Counted from the stretch's first letter, positions 1 to 11,006 are shown. The stretch is 64,000 nt of DNA from Pyrodictiaceae archaeon (GCA_015521735.1 WANQ01000003.1:1-64000); one strand, 5' to 3'. Numbers and translations: made by a program. The notes: generated from the sequence alone by a model not told the origin.

Positions 1-2
1 CT

Positions 3-146
3 ATAGGACTAACTAACTGGATAATACTACTAGCTATAGGAGTAACACTACTAGTAATAATGCATAGAGTCTTAAACAAGTTATACGCTAACACAACGAA
101 ATTGCCACCAGTAATCCCTAACTACATAGTAGAATCAAAGAAATAA
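3..146 (+). CDS. C-terminal fragment of a membrane protein, truncated by window start
   Basis: Open frame IGLTNWIILLAIGVTLLVIMHRVLNKLY...ESKK* ending at TAA 144-146; hydrophobic helix followed by basic tail. Confidence 0.5.
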   Translation: MGLTNWIILLAIGVTLLVIMHRVLNKLYANTTKLPPVIPNYIVESKK

Positions 147-316
147 TAACTATTAACTAACAAGTTTCAAATAAATATCAAATAGTTTTTGTACAACTTT
201 TATTACTACTTACAAAGTAATTTTAATATGAAGTAGGTGATATGTCTAGTTAGAAGTTAGTAGGTCAAATAAAATTAATTGTCTATTGTTGTATATGTTA
301 TATAGTTTCTCTATGT

Positions 317-1177
317 TTATCTTCCTCTAAGCTTAGGGTTGAGCCATTCTTCTATGGCGTAGCCTAATTGTGTGAATCCTAGAACTGATATTACTATCAT
401 TGCTCCTGGAGGTATAATCCACCACCATGCTCCATAGCTTAGTGCTCCGGTTCTTTGGGCCCAGTATAGCATCATTCCCCAACTTTTCTGGGTTGGATCA
501 CCTAGTCCTAGGAAGCTTATTGAGGCTTCTGCTATCATAGCTCCGCCTATCCTTAATACTATATTTGCTAGTGCTAATGGTAATACTTGAGGTAATATGT
601 GTTTAAATATTATTCTAGTTGAACTTGCGCCTATTGCTACTGCGGCTTCTATGTACTGTGATGCTTTTATTGATAGAACTTGTGCTCTAATTATTCTAGC
701 TACTCCAGGCCATGCTATTATTGATATGACTAGTATTATGTTTTGATATCCTTGGCCGAGGAATGCGGCTAGGAGTATCATTAGGGGTAGGCCTGGCATG
801 AGTAGTATTATGTCTGTTATAGACATTAGTATTTCATCAATTATTCCTCCAAAGTATCCTGCAATTAATCCTATTATAACACCTATGAGTACGGTAACTA
901 TGGCTGCTGTGAATCCAACTAGCATTGAGATTCTAGAACCATATATGAGTTCACTTAGTAGATCCTGACCTATATCATTGGTGCCTAAAGGATGCTTTAT
1001 TGATGGGGGTTCAAAGGGCATTCCAGTTCTTTCCCAAGGACTGTAGGGTGAAATTATATCGGCAAAGAGCGCCATGGTTAAGGGTACGGCTAACAGAGCT
1101 AGCCCCATCTTACCGTGCTTGCTATGCTTTAATACACCTAAAAACTCTCTGATGGAGAATAGGGCATGTGTACTCAT
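317..1177 (-). CDS. ABC transporter permease (oligopeptide/dipeptide, DppC-like)
   Basis: 286 aa; GTNDIGQDLLSELIYGSRISMLVG and EAAVAIGASSTRIIFKHILPQ (EAA loop) typical of DppC/OppC. Confidence 0.93.
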   Translation of the reverse strand: MSTHALFSIREFLGVLKHSKHGKMGLALLAVPLTMALFADIISPYSPWERTGMPFEPPSIKHPLGTNDIGQDLLSELIYGSRISMLVGFTAAIVTVLIGVIIGLIAGYFGGIIDEILMSITDIILLMPGLPLMILLAAFLGQGYQNIILVISIIAWPGVARIIRAQVLSIKASQYIEAAVAIGASSTRIIFKHILPQVLPLALANIVLRIGGAMIAEASISFLGLGDPTQKSWGMMLYWAQRTGALSYGAWWWIIPPGAMIVISVLGFTQLGYAIEEWLNPKLRGR

Positions 1178-1182
1178 TACTG

Positions 1183-2169
1183 CTACCCTCTCCTTATACG
1201 TGGGTCAATCCATCCATACAATATTTCGGCTACTGTTATAGCAGTAAGAGTGAATGCTGAAATGTATACGAAGATACCTAAAAGTAGTGGATAATCTGAT
1301 GTATAGACTGCTTCATACATTAGTCTACCTACTCCGGGATACGAAAAAACTGTTTCAGCTATTAATGCGCCACCAACGGAAAATCCTAAGTTTATTGCAA
1401 ACACTGTTATTACGGGTGGAAGTACTGGTCTAAGTGCGTGACCATATACTACTTTTCTCTCAGATAATCCCTTAGCTCTAGCAGTAACTATGAAGTCTTC
1501 AGTTATTACATCTAACATGGTGTTACGTGTAAATAGTGTATAACCAGCCATTTGTATAAGTACTAAGGTTATTAGAGGCAACGTTAAATGATACAATACA
1601 TCTAAGAGGTACTCCACGAAACTACTATATTCTGCGCCATAGGTGTAGGCGCCATAGAGAGGAAACCATCCAAGATAGTATCCAAAGACTAGTAGGAGTA
1701 TTAGGCCTAGCCAGAATGAAGGCATTGAGCGGAATACCATTACACTATTAGTTATGATTGAGTCTGCGACTCTTCCTCTTTTTGCGGCACTGTAGGCACC
1801 TAGTAGGATGCCCATTGTGAATGATATTATAGTTGATGAGGTGACAAGTAGTATTGACCAGGGAAGAGCCTCCATTATAACCTCGGTTACAGGCTTTAAG
1901 TATCTGAATGATATACCTAGATCTCCTTTAAGGAAAAAGTTGTGAAGGAAGCGTATATACTGTATATGTAATGGTTGGTCTAAGCCAAAGCTCTTTATTA
2001 GTTCTTCTCTGGTTTCTGGTGGAATGTTAGGATTCTCTATTAGATATGCGAAGGCTCCTCCAGGTAAAAGTCTTGGGAGTATGAAGACCAAGGAGACAAC
2101 TATAAAGAATACAAAAAACCTAGATATTATCTTTTTAATCATATATTCCTTAAAGCCCATGTTTCTCAA
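1183..2169 (-). CDS. ABC transporter permease (oligopeptide/dipeptide, DppB-like)
   Basis: 328 aa; FGLDQPLHIQYIRFL, TARAKGLSERKVVYGHALRPVLPP motif of DppB/OppB. Confidence 0.93.
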   Translation of the reverse strand: MRNMGFKEYMIKKIISRFFVFFIVVSLVFILPRLLPGGAFAYLIENPNIPPETREELIKSFGLDQPLHIQYIRFLHNFFLKGDLGISFRYLKPVTEVIMEALPWSILLVTSSTIISFTMGILLGAYSAAKRGRVADSIITNSVMVFRSMPSFWLGLILLLVFGYYLGWFPLYGAYTYGAEYSSFVEYLLDVLYHLTLPLITLVLIQMAGYTLFTRNTMLDVITEDFIVTARAKGLSERKVVYGHALRPVLPPVITVFAINLGFSVGGALIAETVFSYPGVGRLMYEAVYTSDYPLLLGIFVYISAFTLTAITVAEILYGWIDPRIRRG

Positions 2170-2192
2170 AGCCCTCTATGGTTTAGGAATAG

Positions 2193-4232
2193 TTAGTGTT
2201 TTCTCCTAGCTATAGCGAACCCTACTGCGAATCCTATTATGATTCCTACTACTAATAGTCCTAAAGCAAGACCAGTGTTACCTGTAGTTATAGTAGTTGT
2301 TGCTGTTACTGTTGTCGTTACAGTTGTGGTCGTGCCTGGAGCAGTTGTTGTAACGGTAATGGTGGTTATGGTGCCAGGTATTGTTGTAGTTGCTGTTGTA
2401 GGTACTGTTGTTGTTACGGGTACTGTAACGACAATTGTTGTAGGTGTTGTTATTGTTGTTGCAGTCGTTGTAGTTGTTGTAGGTTTACCTGCAAGCTTTA
2501 CATTGTATAGGTTCATGTATGAGAAGAAGTTGTCTGGAGCAGTGAAAGGCCCTACTACCCATCCATCAAACCTGTCTGTGCGATAAGCGAATACGAATTG
2601 TTGGTGAACTACATTGAATAGTGGTACTTCTTCAGCAAGTATTTCCTGTATTTTCCATACTATCTCTATACGCTTCTTGGGATCTACAGTAAATCTTTGC
2701 TCCTCTAATAGTTTATCTAGTTCTGGATTACTGTATCTTTCCATTTGTTGATTCCATCCGCCCTTACTATGGTAGATAGAGTAGAGGACATCGGGATCAA
2801 GACCTCCGATACCGCCGATTATGAGCATGTCGAAATCTCCAGACTGTATTTTACTAACCAAAGTAGTCCATTCAAGTGGTTGATGTTTTACCTTTACACC
2901 TATTTTCTCTAAACCTTCTTTTATCATGTCACCCCATCTAACTCTATTTGGATCATAGGCAGGGCTGTACATTACTAGTTCTATGGGTGTGCCATCGGGT
3001 TTATCTCTCCATCCATCTCCATCTCTATCAATGAAGCCCATTTCGTCTAGGAGTTTAGCAGCTTTGTCTAAGTCGTATGGGTACTTTTCCTCCTTTGTAG
3101 GCAGGTTTTCATTGTACCAAGGTTTAAGTATTGGTGGTATTCTACCAAGGGATCCAGGTATAGCGTATCCTTGATATACTACTTTAACTACTTCTGTTAA
3201 GTTAAGTACGTGATGTACTGCTTGTCTAAAGCGCTTATCGCTCATAGGCCATCTCTGGCAATTGAATACTAGGAAGCGTGCGCCAGTCTCTGTTACCTTG
3301 TGTATTTTAACGCCTGGTATCTTTTCTAGTTCTGGTACAGAAACATAGGGTACTGTCCATGTCATTACATCTATTTCTCCTCTTTTGAATGCAAGTAGCA
3401 TTGCATCAGGATTTGTTATGACGGGGAAGAGTATTCCGTCAATTAAGGGTCTCCCTAGATGATATTTGTCAAATGCTTCTAGTCTATAGTATTGGCCTGT
3501 TTTCCCCTCTACGAACTTAAATGGTCCTGAACCTATTGGATGCTCGTTTTTGAACTTTTCTGGCTCTGTTATATTCTCCCATATATGTTTTGGTACTATG
3601 TATAATTCTTGTGCTATCCTATACAAGAATGGTGCAAATGGTTTGTTTAAGTATATCTTAACTGTGTACTTGTTAACTACTTCAGTACGGTTTATTATAT
3701 CTACTACGTCTGCTAGTCTTGTCAGTTTACCTATTTTAAGGAATAGATCATAAGTAAACTTTACATCTTCAGCAGTAACCAGCTTCCCATCATGCCATGT
3801 AGCGTTTTCAAATATTGTAAATGTCCATACTAATCCGTCAGGACTTACATTCCATGACTTGGCCAGCCTACCAACGTATTTTAAGTCCGGGGTTAGAGTT
3901 ACTAGGGGATCGTATACTAAGTCTATAATCATGAAGTCCCATGAACTAACAGCTGTAAACGGGTTCAGTGTCCCGGGATCAGCCATTAATGGTACCTTTA
4001 CTACGCCTCCAGGCTTCATCCAAGGTTCTCTCCTTATATAGTCTCTTATATTGGCATAGATGCTATTATCCTTTGAACTATTGCTTTCTAAGACTAGTAC
4101 TGTGTTCTGGAAAGCCATGCTAGCTACACTAATAGTTACCATTATTAGTATGGTGATTAACAAGAGTTTGGGGGCATATTTTATGGTCATGGTCCTCACG
4201 TCGGATTTATTGATGTTCATTACCCTTGCCAA
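2193..4232 (-). CDS. ABC transporter substrate-binding protein (family 5, peptide-binding) with Thr-rich stalk and C-terminal membrane anchor
   Basis: 679 aa; N-terminal hydrophobic segment, GTLNPF...YDPLVTLTPDLKYVGRLAKSWNVSPDGLVWTF (SBP_bac_5), Thr-rich stalk, C-terminal TM + ARRKH. Confidence 0.93.
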   Translation of the reverse strand: MARVMNINKSDVRTMTIKYAPKLLLITILIMVTISVASMAFQNTVLVLESNSSKDNSIYANIRDYIRREPWMKPGGVVKVPLMADPGTLNPFTAVSSWDFMIIDLVYDPLVTLTPDLKYVGRLAKSWNVSPDGLVWTFTIFENATWHDGKLVTAEDVKFTYDLFLKIGKLTRLADVVDIINRTEVVNKYTVKIYLNKPFAPFLYRIAQELYIVPKHIWENITEPEKFKNEHPIGSGPFKFVEGKTGQYYRLEAFDKYHLGRPLIDGILFPVITNPDAMLLAFKRGEIDVMTWTVPYVSVPELEKIPGVKIHKVTETGARFLVFNCQRWPMSDKRFRQAVHHVLNLTEVVKVVYQGYAIPGSLGRIPPILKPWYNENLPTKEEKYPYDLDKAAKLLDEMGFIDRDGDGWRDKPDGTPIELVMYSPAYDPNRVRWGDMIKEGLEKIGVKVKHQPLEWTTLVSKIQSGDFDMLIIGGIGGLDPDVLYSIYHSKGGWNQQMERYSNPELDKLLEEQRFTVDPKKRIEIVWKIQEILAEEVPLFNVVHQQFVFAYRTDRFDGWVVGPFTAPDNFFSYMNLYNVKLAGKPTTTTTTATTITTPTTIVVTVPVTTTVPTTATTTIPGTITTITVTTTAPGTTTTVTTTVTATTTITTGNTGLALGLLVVGIIIGFAVGFAIARRKH

Positions 4233-4516
4233 TAAATAATATTTAACTTTTACTGGTAATGGGGCACCAATGATCTTGGAAATATCTGCTTAGAGTACTA
4301 GAAAATATTTTTATATGGTTGGGATTACTATGAAGTACTATGTTTTAGGTTATTCTAGTTTTAAGTAACGGTGGAGTTCTTGGGATTAGAAATATATGGT
4401 AGTTCTTTAGTTAAGTATTTTAGTTTCTGTATTAGTACTCAACATTAGGATTACATTAGGTTTGTGGCCTCAATAGGGGATAAATGGTATCATACTAGAA
4501 TGTATGGGGGTACTAT

Positions 4517-4786
4517 ATGGTTGTAAGAATTACTGTGAGGTACTTTGGCTATTTGTATGAGTTTCTCGGTGTATTTCAGGATGTAGTTATTGTTAGGGGT
4601 AGAGATAAAGTTAAGGTTAAGGATGTTTTAGTTGAGGTTGAGAAGCTTAGACCTGAGTTAAGGAGTGTTAGAGAGCGTGTGCCTATGTTGTGGTTTTTTA
4701 AGAATGGGCGTCAAGTTCATGAGAATGAGGAGGTTGTTGATGGCGATGTTTTATGGATTATGCCTACTATGTATGAGGGGGGTTGA
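4517..4786 (+). CDS. MoaD/ThiS-type ubiquitin-like protein (SAMP-like) ending in Gly-Gly
   Basis: 89 aa, beta-grasp pattern, C-terminal MYEGG. Confidence 0.85.
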   Translation: MVVRITVRYFGYLYEFLGVFQDVVIVRGRDKVKVKDVLVEVEKLRPELRSVRERVPMLWFFKNGRQVHENEEVVDGDVLWIMPTMYEGG

Positions 4787-5591
4787 TTAACCAGTTTTGT
4801 AGTTTTTGTAGTTCTTGTCTTATTGTTCTCAGTAATTCTTTGTTGTAGTTTTCTTGTGCTTTAATTGGTACTATTGTTCTTGTTCCTCTTGTTACTTCTT
4901 CTAGATCTTTTGGTGTGTCTATTTCAGTCCATTCAATGCCTTCTATGTCTACTACTAATATGTTATCCTCCTTAGAGAGTTTTTTGATTATTTTACTTAT
5001 TGTTATCTTGTAATATTCTTTCTCTATTGTACTTAGCTTGTTTAGTAGGTTTTTGTTTGCTATGAATAAGCCTATGTCTATGTGTGTCCATTTCTCTAAT
5101 TCTTTACCTATGTTTATTAACTGCTTATTTGGTGCTAGTATTTTGGTTGCTTCTCTTATGTCTATGTATTTTGGTTTTGAGTCTCCACCTACTATTAGGC
5201 TTGTTTGCATGTTTTTGTGGGCTTCTATCATTTTTCTTATTATATCTGATACGTGTATGTGATCAGACATTGATATTACGACTGTATTATGTTTTGAGCT
5301 CTCTATGCCTAATATAAAGCTTAACCCATTCTCCCTTTCGGGTTCCTCGTTTACTATAAAGTCTATGTTGATGATCTCTGTTAGGGGTTTAACTACTCTC
5401 TCTATATAGTGGTAGTTTTCATTGTTTACTACTATTAGTATGTCGTCTATGTTTTGGTGTATCATGTTTAAGATGGGGTAGTATATTAATGGTATATTGT
5501 TTATTAGTACTAATTGTTTTGGTTTTCCTTTAAGTATACTTGATAGTCTAGTACTGTATCCTGCAGCTAGTATTACTCCTGATACGTTCAT
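4767..5591 (-). CDS. NTP transferase, probable CTP:inositol-1-phosphate cytidylyltransferase (IPCT)
   Basis: GVILAAGYSTRL nucleotidyltransferase signature; adjacent to a CDP-alcohol phosphatidyltransferase. Confidence 0.75.
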   Translation of the reverse strand: MNVSGVILAAGYSTRLSSILKGKPKQLVLINNIPLIYYPILNMIHQNIDDILIVVNNENYHYIERVVKPLTEIINIDFIVNEEPERENGLSFILGIESSKHNTVVISMSDHIHVSDIIRKMIEAHKNMQTSLIVGGDSKPKYIDIREATKILAPNKQLINIGKELEKWTHIDIGLFIANKNLLNKLSTIEKEYYKITISKIIKKLSKEDNILVVDIEGIEWTEIDTPKDLEEVTRGTRTIVPIKAQENYNKELLRTIRQELQKLQNWLINPPHT

Positions 5592-5598
5592 TGTTTAT

Positions 5599-6243
5599 TC
5601 ACCCCTTATAGTACATGTATAATTCTATTGATTTTAATATTACATATAAGTATCCGAGTATTGATATTATCATAAGTGTAGCGGGGTACAGTATGGGGTA
5701 TAGTGCTCCTAGTAGGCTTAAGAGGAATATTATGAATAGTCTTACATCTCTTGATGCTATGCTTGGAGTTGAACCTACCTTAAGTGGATGTACTCCTAGT
5801 GATGCTTCTCCTCGTGCATGTAGGTAGCTTACCATTATATCTGCTGATAAAGCTAGCATTGCTAGTAGTGTTAGATGTAAAGGATTAATTATGTTTAAAT
5901 CGTGTATGTAGAGGGTTAACCCTATTATTATTGCAGTATCTGTCACACGATCTAGTATTGCATCTATGAATCCTCCTATCTTACTTGTCTTATTGAGTGC
6001 TCTAGCTAATTCACCGTCAACACCATCTATTATTGAAGATATTTGAACTAGTATACCTGCTATTACAGCGTTTACTAGGTATAAGAGTCCGGCTAGTACC
6101 CCTAATAGAAAGCTTATTAGTGATACTTGGTTAGGTGTTACTGGTATTTTGTATTTTACTATTAGAGATGTTATCCTAGTTGATATTCTACGGTTAATGT
6201 ATCTTGATATGGGCCCATCTGTGCTTTTACCAGTTATTTTCAT
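5599..6243 (-). CDS. CDP-alcohol phosphatidyltransferase, probable di-myo-inositol-phosphate-phosphate synthase (DIPPS)
   Basis: Motif DGELARALNKTSKIGGFIDAILD matches DGx2ARx8Gx3Dx3D; start set at ATG 6243 (MKITGKSTDG) because the 6399 start overlaps cdc6. Confidence 0.78.
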   Translation of the reverse strand: MKITGKSTDGPISRYINRRISTRITSLIVKYKIPVTPNQVSLISFLLGVLAGLLYLVNAVIAGILVQISSIIDGVDGELARALNKTSKIGGFIDAILDRVTDTAIIIGLTLYIHDLNIINPLHLTLLAMLALSADIMVSYLHARGEASLGVHPLKVGSTPSIASRDVRLFIIFLLSLLGALYPILYPATLMIISILGYLYVILKSIELYMYYKG

Positions 6244-6346
6244 GTACACTGTTATCACACTGGAATAGTTTTGGCCTAGTAAGTAAGTGTTAGTTTTATA
6301 AAGTATTACAGGGATAGATTGAAGATAGGTGGTTGGGTGAAAGTTT

Positions 6347-7594
6347 GTGCGTACCAGGGATCTTATAGAGGGAGTACTTAATAAATCATCCGTGTTCAAG
6401 AGTAAGGAGAAACTCTATCCAGAATATATCCCACCAGAACTTCCTCATAGAGAGAAACAGCTTAGAGAACTTGCTCTCCTATTTAAGCCCTTACTTACTG
6501 AGCCAGGACATATTAGTCAACGAGTTCTACTTGTCGGAGGGATAGGTACTGGTAAAACCGTTACAGCTAGAGCTTTTGGTAGAGAGTTTAGTAGTTTAGC
6601 TAAGAGTAGAGGTATAAATCTGGAATACATTCATGTTAACTGTTATAGGGATAGAACACTGTACACGGTTATATCGAGTATAGCTAAGCAGGTAGGTATG
6701 CCTGTTCCAACACGTGGCTTATCTGCTCAGGAAATATATCTTGGTCTCCTAGAATTCCTTGAGGACGAGAATAAGTATATAATCGTTGCGTTAGACGAAT
6801 TCGACTATTTCATAGACTTTGCTGGTAGTGAAGCAGTATACTTCCTAGTTAGAACTTATGATGAGTACCCTGAGTATACTAAGAGGATAAACTTCATATT
6901 CATATCACGTAATACCTTATCGTTATCCAAACTCGACCCTGCAACTGAAAGCTATTTGCTACGTAATATAATAAGATTTGAGCCATATACAGCTAAGGAA
7001 CTATACGATATACTTGATAGTAGGAGAAACCTAGCATTCTATGAGGGAACTGTATCAGATGAGATAATTAGCTACATAGCTGAAATAGAGGGTAGAGATA
7101 CTGGTGGTAGAGGTAATGCTAGAGTAGCAATAGAGATACTATTACTAGCTGGTGAAGCAGCAGATAGTGAGGGCTCTCCTAGAGTTACACTTGAACATGT
7201 TAGGAAAGCTCACATTACAGTTAACCCTGATATAGCTATTCTCTATGATACATTATTCTACCTACAACTACATGAAATACTATTCCTACTCGCAGCCATC
7301 AGAACTCTGAGAAGGAAGCAACAACCATACGTAAGAATAGGTGAGGTAGAAGAAGAATACAGAAATGTATGTGAAGAATTTGGGGAAAAGCCTAGAAAGC
7401 ATACACAGGTATACGAGTATGCCATGAACTTGAAGAAACTAGGCTTAATTGAAGCTAAAACATCAGGTAAGGGATATAGAGGCAAGAGCACACTAATAGG
7501 AATAAATGCTGGACCACTAGAATTCCTTGAGCTAAAAGTACTGGATATATTGAATAAGAAGATCGGTGAGAGAGTACATGGAAGAACACACTAA
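6347..7594 (+). CDS. cdc6: Orc1/Cdc6 replication initiator
   Basis: Walker A LLVGGIGTGKTVTA, Walker B IIVALDEFDYF, sensor region and C-terminal winged helix. Confidence 0.94.
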   Translation: MRTRDLIEGVLNKSSVFKSKEKLYPEYIPPELPHREKQLRELALLFKPLLTEPGHISQRVLLVGGIGTGKTVTARAFGREFSSLAKSRGINLEYIHVNCYRDRTLYTVISSIAKQVGMPVPTRGLSAQEIYLGLLEFLEDENKYIIVALDEFDYFIDFAGSEAVYFLVRTYDEYPEYTKRINFIFISRNTLSLSKLDPATESYLLRNIIRFEPYTAKELYDILDSRRNLAFYEGTVSDEIISYIAEIEGRDTGGRGNARVAIEILLLAGEAADSEGSPRVTLEHVRKAHITVNPDIAILYDTLFYLQLHEILFLLAAIRTLRRKQQPYVRIGEVEEEYRNVCEEFGEKPRKHTQVYEYAMNLKKLGLIEAKTSGKGYRGKSTLIGINAGPLEFLELKVLDILNKKIGERVHGRTH

Positions 7595-7862
7595 ATTCAT
7601 TGAACAAGTATTCTCTAGTAGAGGTAAGACTAGGCTTATCAGCGTACTTTTCAAGTTAGGTGAAGTCAATATTTCTAAACTAGCAAGACTCACTGGTCTT
7701 CACCATAAACTAGTCGAGAAATATCTTATACAGTTAAAGAACCTAGACATAGTTGAAGAATGCAGGTATGGAAGATTAAGGGTCTTCAAAATAAACTACT
7801 CTAATCCTAAAACATACATCTTAAAAGAATTACTGGACTTAATGGAGTCAGCAGAAAAGTAA
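7578..7862 (+). CDS. Winged-helix DNA-binding protein
   Basis: KTRLISVLFKLGEVNISKLARLTGLHHKLVEKYLIQLKNLDIVEE; start M at 7578 chosen over 7566. Confidence 0.75.
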   Translation: MEEHTKFIEQVFSSRGKTRLISVLFKLGEVNISKLARLTGLHHKLVEKYLIQLKNLDIVEECRYGRLRVFKINYSNPKTYILKELLDLMESAEK

Positions 7863-7884
7863 ATGATTTAGGGAATGAACATAA

Positions 7885-8670
7885 TTGAGGTATAGAATTG
7901 CGCTAAAAATACTATACGATGGAACAAGCTATCATGGCTTCCAAAGACAGCCTCATGTACGTACAGTTGAAGGTGAAATAGAGGAAGTACTTAGAAGCCA
8001 TAAGTGCATTGAATCATTAAATAATGCTAGATATGCTGCTAGTGGTAGAACAGATAAAGGTGTAAGTGCTATAGGGCAGACAATTATTCTTGAAACAACA
8101 TGTAAACCTCTTGAACTAATAGAGTATATAAATACCCTCAAGCCCAGAATATATGCATGGGCCTATAGAGTTGATACACTAGGAGAATTTCATCCGAGAT
8201 ACTGGGCAATATATAGAGAGTACATATACGTGCATAAAAAGACCAAGCATTATAACATAGACAGAGTTCATAGAACCATAGATAACTTAATTGGTTGCAG
8301 AGACTACTCATTCCTAGGATTACCTAAGGATACTAACCCATACAGATGCTTATTTAGAATAAAAGTATTCGAGTACAATGGATATATAGTATACCGTGTA
8401 GTAGCTGAAAGTTTTGCTAGACAAATGGTTAGGAGAATAGTATCATTGTTTAAAAACATAGCAGAAGGTGTTAAGGATAATATTAAGCCTATGCCGCCGC
8501 AAAACTTAGTACTAGTTAATGTGAAATACCCTTATGGGTTCCATATACCCTTAAACCTAAGGGAAGAGTTAATCGACGTCGTAAAATATAATGCTAGAAG
8601 GGTAATTGTGTTTGACCTCCTCTACCACCTTTTCTTCTCCTCGTCCTCGTGGATCGACGAGTTGTCCTAG
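7885..8670 (+). CDS. truA: tRNA pseudouridine synthase A
   Basis: [30 protein letters not shown] (catalytic Asp), [11 protein letters not shown]. Confidence 0.93.
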   Translation: MRYRIALKILYDGTSYHGFQRQPHVRTVEGEIEEVLRSHKCIESLNNARYAASGRTDKGVSAIGQTIILETTCKPLELIEYINTLKPRIYAWAYRVDTLGEFHPRYWAIYREYIYVHKKTKHYNIDRVHRTIDNLIGCRDYSFLGLPKDTNPYRCLFRIKVFEYNGYIVYRVVAESFARQMVRRIVSLFKNIAEGVKDNIKPMPPQNLVLVNVKYPYGFHIPLNLREELIDVVKYNARRVIVFDLLYHLFFSSSSWIDELS

Positions 8671-10021
8671 TAGTTGTCACCTCGCTTACAGTCTTAACAG
8701 TTTTCGTTATAGCTATTTGCGTTTCCTCACTCGGCAATGCTTTCCCCTTCTTCAATTCATTAAGATACCTTAACACCTCGTTACTCCTAGGGCCAGCAAG
8801 ATACTTTATCATGTTCTCTGTTAAATTATATCCCAATGCTATGCGTGCAGCATATCTAGGATTATTCAAGAATATTATTCTAAGTATTGGTATGAACTCA
8901 GACTTAACTAGTCTAGATGATACGTGTAGTTTGCTTGCAAGATGCTTAGCCAAACTATCTCTTATCTCCCTAACTTGCTTTGTTTTAGCCATCATTAATA
9001 TGCGTTGAGGGAAGTTGTACTTAGCCCACTTATACTTGGATTTAACTCTTGCAAGAGCTACTCCAGGGCCCATAGCATCAAATACATACGATAATAGATC
9101 CCAACTAGCAGTCCTCTTAATCCTACCTAGATACAAGGCTGCTCTACTTAGAGCTTCATATGCACGCCATATGTCTTCCATATCAGTATACTGATTAGGT
9201 ATGTTCTCGTTAATCCATTGAAGCATGGTTTCATAGTCAACATTTGTCTGAGTAACAGCTTGTTTAGCTTGCCAAGCATAGCGTGACATAAACAAGTTTC
9301 TTAAAGCTTCAAATGGTGTATACTCTCTATCTCTTCTCCTAACAAGCATTTGAGCTAGAGATAAAGTTACCTTACCATAACCTCTAGCAATAGCTTCTAG
9401 GTCATTTATAGCTGAACGTAAATCTCCTTCACTAAGCTTAGCTATATATCTTAGAGCCTGCGGCTCACATTCTATGCCTTCACTTAAACATATATTCTTC
9501 AATACTTGTGCAACAACAGTTTCTGTAAGTCTATTAAAGGCTATTAGCTTAGAAGCATCACGTAATGGTCTTAGCTTTTGATCCCAAGGATCATTAGCCG
9601 TCATCACTACTGGGTGTCGCGTAGTATTTATGAGGTCAAGTATTGCGTCAAGACCACCTCTATCAGCTGTACCCGAAATACCATCAACTTCATCCAATAA
9701 TATTATCTTACCTCTCCTTCCAAACAAACTCATCTGAGTAGCAGCTATCTTAACTATTCTTTCAATATCCTGTCTCCGACGAAAATCACTTGCATTCATT
9801 TCTATTAATTCCAAATTATACTCATTAGCAGCTGCTTCAACTAAGCTAGTTTTACCACAACCAGGTGGTCCATAGAGTAATGCGGCTTTCTTATCAGGTT
9901 TACCTCTTAACCACTGATTAAGCCATGCAATGAATTCTCTCTTAGCATTATCTTGGTCTACTACATCGCTTATACGCTTAGGCCTATACTTAATTACCCA
10001 TGGTAGCTCCTTTGCAGGCAT
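8594..10021 (-). CDS. rfcL: Replication factor C large subunit
   Basis: [39 protein letters not shown]-terminal QTQLPF PIP-like motif. Confidence 0.96.
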   Translation of the reverse strand: MPAKELPWVIKYRPKRISDVVDQDNAKREFIAWLNQWLRGKPDKKAALLYGPPGCGKTSLVEAAANEYNLELIEMNASDFRRRQDIERIVKIAATQMSLFGRRGKIILLDEVDGISGTADRGGLDAILDLINTTRHPVVMTANDPWDQKLRPLRDASKLIAFNRLTETVVAQVLKNICLSEGIECEPQALRYIAKLSEGDLRSAINDLEAIARGYGKVTLSLAQMLVRRRDREYTPFEALRNLFMSRYAWQAKQAVTQTNVDYETMLQWINENIPNQYTDMEDIWRAYEALSRAALYLGRIKRTASWDLLSYVFDAMGPGVALARVKSKYKWAKYNFPQRILMMAKTKQVREIRDSLAKHLASKLHVSSRLVKSEFIPILRIIFLNNPRYAARIALGYNLTENMIKYLAGPRSNEVLRYLNELKKGKALPSEETQIAITKTVKTVSEVTTTRTTRRSTRTRRRKGGRGGQTQLPF

Positions 10022-10028
10022 TTCCTAG

Positions 10029-11006
10029 TTAACCCTTAACCTTTTTACCAATAAGTGCTAGTCTTGCTAGGAAGGCATTTAACTGAATTTCATCGTCAGC
10101 TCCTTCAACGAGTCTAAACTGTATTTCACCTGCATAATCTGCTATGAGTACTCTAAGCTGTTCGGGCAGCTTTATTTCGGAGCCAAAGATCTCTCTATGC
10201 ACTTGCTTAATTATGTCAATTCCAGATAAACCGTATTCTACCATTAACTGTCTTAGCTTATCTCTTGCTTCAGTAAACCTTCCCTCGAGGGCAAGGTTTA
10301 TCATTTCACGTATTTCTCTTGGATGAGCTAAGCCTATAACCTTGTAAACTGCTTCAACAGTAACCTTACCCAGCGCCGAGGCTGCTTGAAGTATATTAAT
10401 AGCTCTTCTCATATCACCTTCTGATACCTCATATATTACCTCTAGGGCCTCTATATCGTAAGCTACATTTTCTTGTTCTGCAATCCACTTAAGCCTATTA
10501 ACAACATCTTCTTTTTTAAGCGGAGTAAACCTGAAGAAAGCGCACCTAGACTGTATAGGCTCTATAATTTTACTTGGATAATTAGCTATTAGTATAAACC
10601 TTGTAGTACCAGTATACATCTCCATAAGCCTTCTCAATGCTTGCTGAGCATCAGCAGTCATATTATCGGCTTCATCAAGAATTATTATCTTGAATGGTAT
10701 TTCGCCTGGAACTCTACTTCTAGCAAATTCTTTAACCTTAGTACGTATAACATCTATTCCTCTTTCATCGCTAGCATTAAGTTCAAGCAAGTACTGTTGA
10801 TAGTTTTCACCATATAAGTCATGTGCTAATGCATGGGCAGCAGTAGTTTTACCAGTACCTGGAGGCCCAGCAAATAGTAAGTGGGGCATATTCTTTTCTT
10901 CAACAAACTTCTTTAAACGTGTAACTATTTCCTCCTGGTTAACAATATCGTCGAGACTTCGAGGCCTATACTTCTCAGCCCATAAGAGTTCAGCCATGCT
11001 ACTCAA
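10029..11006 (-). CDS. rfcS: Replication factor C small subunit
   Basis: WAEKYRPRSLDDIVNQ, FAGPPGTGKTTAAHAL, ILDEADNM, SRCAFFRF. Confidence 0.97.
   Translation of the reverse strand: MSSMAELLWAEKYRPRSLDDIVNQEEIVTRLKKFVEEKNMPHLLFAGPPGTGKTTAAHALAHDLYGENYQQYLLELNASDERGIDVIRTKVKEFARSRVPGEIPFKIIILDEADNMTADAQQALRRLMEMYTGTTRFILIANYPSKIIEPIQSRCAFFRFTPLKKEDVVNRLKWIAEQENVAYDIEALEVIYEVSEGDMRRAINILQAASALGKVTVEAVYKVIGLAHPREIREMINLALEGRFTEARDKLRQLMVEYGLSGIDIIKQVHREIFGSEIKLPEQLRVLIADYAGEIQFRLVEGADDEIQLNAFLARLALIGKKVKG

Noticed and set aside
2239-2586. Plus-strand 115-aa Val-rich ORF
   Set aside because: Antisense of the ACN-repeat Thr stalk of the peptide-binding protein; low-complexity artefact
6244-6399. 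N-terminal extension of DIPPS
   Set aside because: Overlaps cdc6 start and lacks family-like sequence; start at 6243 preferred
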